From Chromera velia (Eukaryota; Sar; Chromeraceae), in contig JAHBMJ010000995.1 in assembly GCA_018398765.1 (NCBI GenBank), positions 17,974-81,973 of the forward strand: a stretch of DNA of 64,000 nucleotides, in the 5' to 3' direction. Shown here in pieces: positions 1 through 10,395 of the stretch (the stretch's first letter is position 1; every line of letters begins with the position of its first letter). A program made the position numbers and the translations under genes. The notes beneath the pieces are model-generated. The model saw only the letters and a list, made by a program, of their open reading frames with translations. It was not told the DNA's origin and did no database searches.

Positions 1-418
1 AGCTCGATTTAGAGTCGTTTTGCTTCTCCGCTTTCGGAGTACACAAGAAATGACTTCTTTGTCATATTTGTAGACCCAAATACCCCTCTGCTATCTGTTG
101 GTGCCTTAAGAGTATTTGTTTTCTCCAGATGGATGTCACAACGGAATTTTTTGCCTTCAGCTGGAAAATCGCATTCTTTGTCTCTCTTTTACAGCACGCG
201 CTAAGAAACTGACAATAAAAGAAGTCCCTTCCCTTCCATTCTGAGTTGACGTGTCTCTCATTGTCCCCAACAGACAGACGTCCCCGTTTATAAGTTTGAT
301 GTGTGTCGAGCCGATCATATGAAGAAAGTGAAGAATAGAAGCAGAGATTAGGGCCTTCTTGATCCTTTCGCATAGTCATAGAATTGTACCTGCACAGCCC
401 TGCTTTTGTGTCTTTGCA
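1..418. other. No gene recognised
   Basis: Short open frames exist on both strands, but none resembles a known protein. A splice-acceptor-like pyrimidine tract ending in CAG lies at about 405-418, so this stretch may be an intron or upstream sequence of the following plus-strand gene. Confidence 0.4.
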
Positions 419-1211
419 GGGTACTGTTCATGGAGGGATAGAAGAGTTGATAAACGGATCGGTCACGGATGAGAAAGTTGAAGTGATAAACACGTTTGAC
501 ATGCCGGGTAAGGATGTGCCTGTTGCCGATGATTCGGTCCTTTCCTCTCTGGCCGATTCCCATTCTTTTCCCAACGTCAATTTGATGAGTACATCAATGG
601 CTCAAGAACCATAATACTCGAAGGAGCACCCGGTGAATGCAGACAAAAAGGCATTGAGTGGGGATGTTCCTGGTACAATGAAGGAGAAAAGGTCAGGCCA
701 CGAAGATGCAGGGGCCCATCTTGAGACAGAAGAGAAAGAAGGAATTGTGTCAGGGGTTAGCAAGGAAAGGGGAATTGTCAAAACTCCATCAGAAGAGCAT
801 CCAGACAGCGCAAAACCCAGCTCTCGCAACTCATCCTCTTGTAATACCACTGCCGTGATTAAAGCGGGAGTCTCTGTCCGTTCCCAGATGAAGGATTCGC
901 ACTCAGTTGTATAGAAAGGGAAGTTGCAGTTTCAAAAGGGAGCAGTGAAAGAACGTGTGGGAAGGGGGATGCCTCAGCATCTCTCTCCTAGTCAGATTGC
1001 ACACAGGACAAACGCACACCCCCAAACAACCGCTGAAATGAATACCGACCTTCCCACACGCCAGATAGACGGGCCCCGACATGCCGGTGGGAATCTTGGT
1101 TCGTCCCTCTCGGGGACTGTAAGCGCTAACTTGGGTTCATTTGTGCCTCAAGCAAGCGAGGGGCCTCAGTCTGGGTATGAGGTGTTGGGTTCATCTTTGA
1201 ACAGAGATTCA
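419..1211 (+). CDS. Possible upstream exons of unknown product
   Basis: After an acceptor-like CAG at 418, plus-strand frames stay open in pieces: 419-614, 633-914 and 924-1211. The pieces are polar, with many Ser, Glu, Lys and Asn and no recognisable domain. Donor-like GTAAGG (508) and GTCAGT (1212) are present. Another acceptor at 1653 opens a Pro/Gln-rich stretch to about 1780. These could be 5' exons of the phosphagen kinase gene that follows, or a separate gene. I could not find one set of phases joining them, so the exact structure is not supported. Confidence 0.25.
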
Positions 1212-1308
1212 GGTCAGTGTTTGAGCTTTCTTATGCTCTTTTCCTCTTTCTCACACAGTTCCGCTCTCGTTTCCCCAACCCATCCATTGTACCATACATT
1301 TACGCACA

Positions 1309-1349
1309 GACACACACACACACATACACACACACACACACACACACAT

Positions 1350-1409
<60 letters not shown>

Positions 1410-1410
1410 T
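1309..1410. repeat. (CA)n followed by (GA)n microsatellite
   Basis: A CA tract with a few CATA interruptions runs from about 1309 to 1365 and passes directly into a GA tract to about 1410. It lies in a probable intron. The open frames across it are simple His/Thr or Arg/Glu translations of the repeat. Confidence 0.9.
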
Positions 1411-1778
1411 TGAGTGGGAGCGGACCAAGGAAGGAAACAACGCAGGGCGTCATGATACACAAAAAGGATCGTCATTGTGCCATGGGATGAAGAAGTCACT
1501 TCAAGATTTTCACCTCTGAGTCAAAATAAACTAAATTAGGTACTCCAAGCAGAGAGACTCTCTCATTTGAACTTTGGTTTGTCCGTTCTAACCCTTCTTT
1601 TTATATTCTCTCATCATTTGCCACCTTCCTCTGCTCTTGCTTCTTTTCTGCAGTACGTACCACCACCACCCGAGCCACCACAAGTTCAACAACAGTCAAG
1701 AGCCACGCAGACCAATCAAAAGATTCAGAAGACGACGAAACACGATGAGAACGTGCAAAGGCAATCCAGGCAGCCCAC

Positions 1779-4700
1779 ATGTCATTGAGAACCACAAGCC
1801 TCGTGATGCCCCCAGGAGAAAAGCTCCGATACGATCCATCTGAGCACCGCCGTCCGTTTGTGGGGGGAGATGAGGGAGCTTGGTGTGCAGTCTGGTGCGA
1901 TAACGGAGTGGTTTTTTATGTAGATGGTCCCATCAGCGCTCAGACATTCTGTGTCGGACAGTCAAAACTCTTTTTTGTCCCTCCTGCTTCCCCAAGACCG
2001 ATAGGGAAGGACGGGACCCTTTCATTTGCCTCCTTTCTGGCATTTCCAATCTGTCTTCTTCTTTTGTCCGCACTCACCCTCCCAATGCTCCAAGAAACTA
2101 ACCCAACAATGCTCGCAGATTCTAACCCAGAGTGTCCATCCTCCCTTCACTTACCGTCTTTGTTCCTCTTCCACCCAGAGCCTCCTGAGTCCACCTCAAT
2201 CTACGCCCTGAAAGTCTGGAAGTCGCGCATTTCGCGAAGAAAGCGCAGAGCCATGAGGAGGCGTCTGTATCAGAAGAAGTCTGCCCTATCACCTTGTCGC
2301 ATTCCCTCCCCTTCCATCCTCATGCCGCGATCGGTGCCCTCCTCCCCACACACCATGTCAATCAGGCATGATGAGGACACGGAGATGCAGGGTCCCTCTG
2401 ACATTGCCCTTCCCCCCACTGCCCACCTGCTTGCCAATCAAGGGTCTGCAGATCTGTTTCTTATAGAAAGGTACCATGGCGCCTCTCCCCCTGACTCCCC
2501 TGCCGCCTCTTCAGTCTCCCCCCCAGAGCCAAATGCAGAAGCCAGCAGGGCGTGCAGAGAGGAAGTGAAGCGGCTGTCCCTCCAATTGTCTGATCTCCAG
2601 GAGGATGGGGGGGAAGTGTTTAACAATTTGATAGCACAGTGGGATGCGCAAATCGCGAATCCCGAAGTGTTTCCCTCTTTCAAGTCCCTCCTACAAAAGC
2701 TGAAAGACATCCAGACAATCCAGATTTTGTATCAAGCGGAAAACAGACCTTCCTGGCTTGCACGGTTTTTCCTTCCTTCCCTCTTTTGGGCCCAGAGAGA
2801 TCGGGAGAGTGCCGAAAATTATCTCCTCTGCTGGGATATGGTCCTGTTCGGAGGGGGGGGGGATGCATGATTGGTCTGTCTTCAGATGTCCTCAGGTACA
2901 TAGAGACCTTTGCCCCCCTGATCCGATTCTGTCACCAAGTCTCTGAGGAGACTGTCCAGCCCCCCGAAGATTTCCGCCCTCTTCCCACTGGTTTGCCGTC
3001 CCTCCAGCAATACAGCCAGAGGGTGTCCTTGAGAATCCGCGTGGCGCGGAATTTGAAGTGCTTTCCCCTTCCTTCCAGAATGTCTCTGGAAGACAGACTT
3101 TGTCTGCTCGCCTCTGTTCGGGAGGCCTTGAGAGAGACAGAAAGCGGGTCGTTCTTTACTCTCTCGGATTGTTCTGATGAAGAGAAAGATGTGCTCGTGA
3201 GAAAGAGAGTGCTCTTTCCCCCCCCTTCTAACTACTTTACGTCTGCCGGGATCAACCGCCACTGGCCAGAGGGCAGGGGGGGCTTAATCTCTGACGATGA
3301 GGTTGTACGTGTGTGGGTAGGAGAAGAGGATCACTTGAGGATCCAAGTGCTCTCTGACAGTGAGGATTTTCCGTCCCTTTTCTCTCGTCTCTCATCCGTT
3401 CTGAGTCAGCTAGAACACCGACTCTGCGACAAATTGACTGACCGACTGAATAGAGAGGGGGGCGGGGTGTTTGTATGGGAGAAGGAATTTGGCTTCATCA
3501 CCTCCTGTCCCACAAATGTCAAGACTGGAATGCGTGCGTCAGTCCTGTGTGCCCTCCCTCTGTTCTCTCACTGTGTGACTCAATGGGCAAATTGTTTGGG
3601 ACTTCAGGTCCGTGGAGCGAGGGGGGAGGCGAGTGGGGTAGGTTCCGATGGTGTCGTTGACCTCTCCCCACGACAGAGGTTTAGAATTTCGGAGAATGAG
3701 GTTCTCTGTTCCCTTGTCACCTCAGTGAGTCATCTGTTGTTTGCCCATCACCAGATGTAACAGAGAGTCCTTTCTGTCGTCCTGTGTGCCCAGCAGCTTC
3801 CAAGACTGTCATGGCAATCTGTCTCTGAGTGCGAATGCGGTTGCTTTATCTCGCAGACACAGGCACCTCTTCCTTCTTCTCACACGGTCTCTCCGAATTT
3901 GAAAGACGGTGCACACCTCCTCCCTGTCCACCTGTTTAGCAGCCAATCCGAAGAACAGCTCTCGGATGAAGGCGTTGATTCGGAGGGGCGTCTGCTGGAG
4001 GGAGAAGGAGGCTTGCCTCCTGACAGCGGGTCAGAAACGTCAGGCATCAGGGAGGGACAGGAAGAGGGTGAGGTTGGAGAGGGTTTCTCTGCCTATGCAG
4101 AGTCAGAGGAAAGTGTAAACAGGAGGAAAGGGGACGAAGGGGGAGCAGGAAGTGTTTCGTCTCTCATTGTCTCTGCAGACAGACAGTCACGTACAAGTGA
4201 GAGCAGAGAGAAAGAGAGAAAGGAGAAAGCAGGAAACGGTTTCCCTCTTGATGAGGCGTTAGATGCTGCATCCGGTATGATGAAAGAGAAAGAAGAGGGA
4301 GACGACTCAGACTGCTAGTTAGAGGCACCAGTCAGTGGAGAAGAAGAAGAAAAGCAACATTTCTCAGTGATCATTCAGCCACCTCCTCACGCAGTTGCTT
4401 CTCTCCCCCGAAGTCGCGTTGCCTACCTTCCCTCCTATGGACATGCCCAGGCAGACCTCAGTAGCCACTCAGCACAGGCAGGGCACTCGGTCTTGGTGCT
4501 TCGAGCCGAGGAGGTTAAAATAGAGAAAGAGGGCAGACGGAGGATAAAAGAGCAGAGAGACAGACAGAGATCCCTCGAGCTTCTTGAAAAGAAGTGCAAA
4601 ATTGAAGCGCTTCGTGCCTCAAAGAAAGTGAATGCCCAAATTCGGCAGATCTCTTCGTCTGTGGCGAAGGAGAAGAAGAAGCGAGAGAGACGGGAGGAGA

Positions 4701-4852
4701 CAGAAAGGCTGAAGCAGGAGAGAGAAAGAAGGGAGTCCGCTGATCTAATGTCAAAACAGGCAAAGGTCGAGGATCTGCGTCAGCAAAGAAACGTACAGGT
4801 TCGACTCCGGAGAGAATCTCTGTCTGGAGGGCTGGGGGGTGCACGAATCTGA
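1779..4852 (+). CDS. Phosphagen (guanidino) kinase with long charged C-terminal extension
   Basis: Family function: reversible transfer of phosphate between ATP and a guanidino compound (arginine, creatine or similar) as an energy buffer. Four exons join in phase: 1779-2728, 2896-3724, 3857-4274, 4332-4852 (905 codons). The kinase core lies in exon 2: SLRIRVARNL matches the two substrate-phosphate arginines of the family, then GEEDHLRI (catalytic Glu and Arg), CPTNVKTGMRASV (reactive Cys, nucleotide Arg) and RGARGE (Arg, Glu). The preceding YIETFAPLIRFCHQ matches the end of the helical N-terminal domain. Exon 1 is Pro/Ser-rich with no other recognisable domain, and its 5' end is uncertain. 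Beyond the core lie an acidic Glu/Ser/Gly stretch and a Lys/Arg/Glu-rich coiled coil (about 4500-4800), not usual in this family. If the intron at 3725 is retained, the protein stops at 3760, just after the kinase fold. The true substrate cannot be read from sequence. Confidence 0.8.
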
Positions 4853-7800
4853 GCGGCTGGGTGCATGGACATCTCTCCACTGTCCAAACTGATTTCTGTT
4901 TCTTCTTCTGCAGATCTGCACAGTGTCTGTGCATGGTCCGAATCAGGAACGTACAATTGCACGTACTTAATTTAGGTCCTCTTGCACTGCCCTCGTATTC
5001 TGTTCTTCGAGATCTATCGATTCGTTGTCTTTCTGGTGCATTATTCGAGTCCAGCTTGTCTTTTTCCCCCTTCATCTCTCTGCCTCTTTTGTGTTTCCTC
5101 AATTTAAAAGAAAAGAAGTTGAAGGCAGGCGAAGGGTGCACACCCAAAAGCAACCTGACGCTTTCTTGAAAGAACGGTGAGTCGGATTTTGGTCTGACCG
5201 AATCAGCCGCGGCCTGAGGCAGAATTAAGGAAGAGGGAAGGCAGGTGGCAGATAGAGGGGGTTAGAAGCGGGCCCCTAGCAATGGGAAGGGAGCACGGTT
5301 TCTTGAATGGTTCCTCCCTCCCTCTCTCTCTCATTATTTCTCGCCTCCTTTAAATGTGTTGCAGTCTTAACCATGCTCATAAACACTTTGTTTTGTGTCT
5401 CTTTCTCGTCTCTGTAATCCCCCGCCCTGTCTCTTTGGCAGGCTTTTTGTTTGTTCATCAAATTGTAAACATAGCAGTCTATTCGGCAGACAGTCAGACA
5501 GACAGTCACACAGCCAAGTATGGGTAATGCGGACAGACAAAAAAGAAAGCAAAGGACTGCCCCGAGAAACTCCTCGGGACTTCTGTGCTTCCTCTTGACA
5601 GTCATAGAATTAAACCTTGGAAGCATCGTGAGAGAGAAGAGTCAACATACGGAAGAAGGCGTTTTTTTGTCTCTTACTTGCTGATTCAAACATTGACCTT
5701 GCTTTCTTTCTCCTTCTTGTGTTGGCAGAGTGTTGCTGGCCCAGACATCTCACTGTCTCCATCCATTTTATATTATCTATTGTCTTCATACTGGTCCATT
5801 CATCATTTGGGTTGGGACCTCATTCCCCTTCTCGTAACAGTTTTAGAAGGAAAATAGGGGGCCAAAGAGAAATCATTCTCTCTGCAGGAAGGGGGGGTGC
5901 ACGGGAGTCAGAAAGCTCTTTCGCATTTAAAGTTCAATCACTTGCCTGGCGATGTGTGCAAGCTCTCTAGTGACTTTGTCTTCTTGTCAGTCAACTAATT
6001 CGGTCCCTCACTTATCACTTCTCTTTCCTTCTCTTCTGTCTGTCATGCTGATCCGTGCATGCGATTGTCTCTGCCTTGCTCTGAACTGATCTGATGTGCA
6101 ATAGATCGGAAAGAAGGATTGAAGTAAGGAAGGGAAGAAGGAAGGTGTGAGGCTTTGATTTGTTTAGAAGAAGAAAGGGAAGAAGGGAAAGAGTTCACAA
6201 CGGAAGGAAAATGAGGAGCAAATACTGAATGATAGGCCCCTAATCAGGATCGAACACCGGCGTCAATTTGTTTTTTTCCAGCACCTTGACGGACTTGAAA
6301 TGTTCATTCCCGTCTCTTCCTCTTCTCCTCGTCGATGGCTGAGCTGTTAGAGAGCCTATTCTGGCACTTTTCCTTTACAACAGCTGTTCAAAATTTCTTT
6401 TTTTGCTTTTCCGACCATGTACATTGCTGCGAGTATGTCCGAAGCATCTTCACTCCGTTTGTTCTTTTGTAGCAATTACAGAAGCCGGCTCCCTTCAGAT
6501 TTGTTGACTGAGAAAGACGATGGCAAGTGAAGGGGCAAAGTGAGCCACGATGAGGTGTCTGTCTCCACCCCATGTGAGATGGATGCATCTAGACTGGAAA
6601 AGAGAAAAGGAGAAGTATAAAATCATGCTGCTACATCCACTGCTGAGCGGCTCCCCATTTCACTTATTCTTGGGAACAGAGAAAGAAAGCCAACTGCGGT
6701 TCTCCGTCAGCCAGATTCATCCTTTCACCGTTGTGGGAGGACATCGGGCTGCAGGGAAGGACAGGGGTACAGCCGACGGACTGCTTGTCGAGAGAAAAAA
6801 AGAGAAAAAGATCGATCACGGAATCAAAGGAGTGTGCTTGCCGCGTAACCTCACCACCGTGAGCGCGTTGGTGGCTGCTCCTTCCGTGTGTCAATTCGAA
6901 ACCGATCCCGGGACCGCTTCATTCTCTCCCAATTAAGATTTCTCCAGCCCTCCTCGGGGGGTTCTCTCTCTAGCAGGAAAAGATGGCCAAAAGAAAGAAT
7001 AAAAGGAAACTAGGGGTAGCCAGCTTATTTACATTTCGACTGTCCTCTTCTCTGTAGATTCAAGAACAACTTCGGGTCTGGCTGACCATGACTTTTGTTT
7101 CCTCTATCACGCATACATTCTTTCCTAATGTACAGTTTTTGATTTTCTGTTTCTTTTTTGGGCAGTTTCTTGAGGGCTCAGCACTCTTTTTTGTGATGGA
7201 TTGCTCTTCCCAGAAAAAGAATGGGCGAACAAAAGTGAACTCTGTCTTTGGGGGGGCAATAATGCAGTGAGAGCTCCTTTTTTGTTTATCTCCTTTTCTG
7301 GAGTTTCTGTTGGCTTTCTGAAAATGTACCAATGACTGCAAAGAAGCTGTATGCGTCCTTTTTCTTTGCTGCACATTCATCTGTGTCCCTTTGGACTCGA
7401 TCACTCGGTTGATTTTTGTTTGGAAGATTCGGACCTCAAGCATTGCCTGCACCGCCTTCTCCTAGGCCTTCTCTCACTTGGATGGTCTTGTGGATGATAG
7501 ACTACGCGTTGCTCTTGAACGACCTGCATGTTGTTTTGGATCGACGGGAGGCACGGCTTTCTCTTCCTTTTTTTCCCTCCTGTTTCTTGCCCAGATTTGT
7601 TTTTGTCTTCATGAAGACGAGCCAATGTGGATTGAACACCAATAATGCTTTCTGTTCTTTCTTTCAGACTTTCACCCCTGAACGGAATCGCTGCGTGCTT
7701 GCTTTCTCTCTTTGACGGTTGAATGCTTAAGGTGCGTGTATGTCCCTTTTCCTTTACACAGCTGCTTGGGTATTTTCTTTTGTACTATCATTCGACTGCA

Positions 7801-8700
7801 TGCATGGGTCGATTGGAGATGTTTCGGGCAGGGCCCCACTGCATGACTTCCATTTGGAGTTCTTCCTTCCTTCTTCTCTCTCACATACATTCGATCTGTA
7901 AGGGGACGCAATGCTGCTCTGGTCAGAGTGATCCCTCTCCCATCGAGAGCTTCCAATCGGAAAAAGAAAACACAAACCCGAAAGAGATCTGCTGAAAAGT
8001 AAGGCTCCAGTCGATCAATGTATGTCCGTCCGTTCATTTTGTGCATGTGTGCTTCATACCAGGTAAAGAGCAGACGGAAAGCTGCTTATAGGTCTCTCGA
8101 CCCCTGCAGTCGAACCACTGGGAATGTGGAACATAGGGAATCGCATCTTTGTCGGCCGAGTCTGGAAGTGTTGGGACTCGGAGAGATTTGTTTCCCTGAA
8201 CGCTTGCCAAAGCACGAGGCCTTAGGGTGCTTTTGTTTATGCTTTCCAATTCCACCAGACGCAAAAAAAGTTCGAATGACCCTCTTTCCCTGGTTGTCAC
8301 GGGGTGATTTTGCGATTCACAAAATGGTGAAGAGAATGAAATGACCCTGTGTCACTAATTTAGCCTTGCGTACTTCTCCGATCCAATCTCATAAACTACC
8401 GATCTGCGCTTGACGAGCGGGAGCTTGTCATTTTGTGCTCCTCTCCCTTTTTGGTCTTCCCACTGCCTGCCTGGAGTGCAGACACTTTTTCTTTTTGGAG
8501 GTCAATGATTCTGGTCTGCCTTCTCTCTGCTCAGCTCTTCCCTAAATTTTTTTCTTTTTTCCCTTTTTTCTTGGACGGTTACTCACTGGGTAATTCTCAC
8601 ACCTGTCTTTCCGTTCTTTCTCCCTTTGTTGCTCTCTTTCGCACACGCAAAGAAAGGAAAGAAAAACAGACTGACTGAATTATCTGGCCAGACAAGGCCG
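4853..8700. other. Long stretch without a supported gene
   Basis: Open frames up to 212 codons occur on both strands, but they are low in complexity, lack known motifs, and overlap antisense frames of similar length. The DNA is pyrimidine-rich on the plus strand, with acceptor-like TTTCAG/TGCAG sites, so introns or untranslated exons of a neighbour are possible. I see no RNA gene. Confidence 0.45.
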
Positions 8701-8727
8701 CAGAAACAGCAAACTCACGGAGAAAGA

Positions 8728-8915
8728 AGAACGACGGCCAGAGAGAAAGAAGAACCACGGCCAGAGAGAAAGAAGAACAATGGCCAGAGAGAAAGAAGAA
8801 CCACGGGCAGAGAGAAAGAAGAACCACGGCCAGAGAGAAAGAAGAACCACGGCCATAGAAAAAGAAGAACCACGGCCAGAGAGAAAGAAGAACCACGGCC
8901 AGAGCTAGAGAAAGA
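8728..8915. repeat. 23-bp tandem repeat, about 8 copies
   Basis: The unit is close to AACCACGGCCAGAGAGAAAG plus AAG, repeated about eight times with scattered substitutions; the last copy has a small insertion. Because 23 is not a multiple of three, the plus-strand frame cycles through all three readings and gives a false 69-bp protein repeat. There is no sign that it is coding. Confidence 0.9.
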
Positions 8916-9249
8916 AGATGCAAGGTGGTCGCTTGTTTCCTGTACAGTAGTCTAGCCATTCTCCGTCCTTCTTTCTTTGAGTCCTGATTGCCTCTCTTTG
9001 TGCTAATACGAGAGCCAACCGGCTCGAAATAAAAAAAGTAAAAGAGTGTGTACAATCCAGCGTGATGTGGTGAGTTTGGAGGTCCAGTGTTCGAAAAGAA
9101 CAGGAGTTCCACATTATTCGATCAGTCTCTTTAGCTCTTGCAACGACAGCCTAAAGATTTCTTCCACTCTTTTACTCCTTCCCAAAATGTCTTTGCTTTT
9201 GAAACCCGATCGATGCTGACCACTTCTTCCTACTGAGACCTCCTTTCAA

Positions 9250-10290
9250 CTGATTGCGACGCCTGCTGATGGGCCCTTTCATTCTTTTTCTTGATTCAGA
9301 TGAGCCGTTCTTTCTTGTTTTAAGTTATTTAATCGTGGTTAGTCTTAACGGTTTCATACGTCAAACATCTGAACATGCAGGCTTTGTAATTCATTTTACA
9401 AAAGTCTCGTATAGGTTGTTGAACTTTGAACTGTTGTTTCCTGCATTAATTTCTCTAACGTGGGATTTCTTATCAAGAGTGCTAGCAAGAGTGGTGGTTA
9501 TTGAAAAAAAATTAAATAAAAAAAATGCATAGCCATTTTTTTATATAAACTTATGAAGAAACTTAAAGAGAAAGACTTCGAATTATCCTAGCTAGGAATT
9601 ATCTTAAACTTAAAGATATTGTTATATGGATCGTCTTGTATGCAGAGAAAGAGAAATATAGGAAGTCATTAAGAGTAGATCACGGTTGTAAGCAGAAAGA
9701 AATCATGAGGAGAGCAAGCGTGCGTTACAGTACGTCATATGCAATTTGACTTACCATTTTTGATAACCGGGCATTTTTTATGGTTATAAAAATTTATTTA
9801 AAAACAATTGGCAAAGGCCTTTAAAAGTTACTGTTTGCTTCTAGGCGCTTTAAGCCGGCTTTGTACACCAATTGTTAGCTTTATACTCCATATACTTCTC
9901 GAGATCCAATGATCCACCAACCGGACTTTTTTGAAATGGTAAGTTGAGTCTTAGTTGACTTTTCAAAAAGGTAAGTGAAAATGTCCGGTAACCGGACTTT
10001 TTCACCGGACATTCCTTAGGGAGGCTCCGAACCGAAAGAGACACTGCAATGATGGGCCTATATATTATTAGGGCATGTAACCAGACTGCTTCACTGTGTT
10101 TGAATGATAAAGCTGAGGGGAAATCGAGTAACTGTTTCTGATCAAAAGGAAAGAATCTAGGAAAGAATTGAATCTGGGCAATAGGCCACAGGAGTCTTGT
10201 CAGGAGATTCTCAAATTAATACAGTTTCGACTCAAACAACATTTTTATGCCACTGGACAATTCTTTTGAATTGATGAGCCTTCGTGCTGG
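9250..10290. other. AT-rich block with a hairpin
   Basis: Base composition drops sharply to AT-rich and no gene is visible. A perfect palindrome, GTCCGGTAACCGGAC, lies at 9983-9997, nested with a 10-bp inverted repeat AATGTCCGGT / ACCGGACATT (9980-9989 and 10004-10013). Another CCGGACTTTTT copy lies near 9933. It looks like degenerate repeat DNA, possibly a small transposon remnant. Confidence 0.5.
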
Positions 10291-10395
10291 GTGCTAGTTC
10301 CACAGCCGACCCAGCTCTACATTGACTTTCCGAATGTCTACATGGAGGAAAGCAGACAGGCGGTTAAGCAAACGCAGTGCAGAACCTTCAGCAGG

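Noticed and set aside
8597-9112. 171-codon hydrophobic minus-strand frame that looks like a membrane protein
   Set aside because: Its hydrophobic units are the complement of the purine-rich 23-bp repeat.
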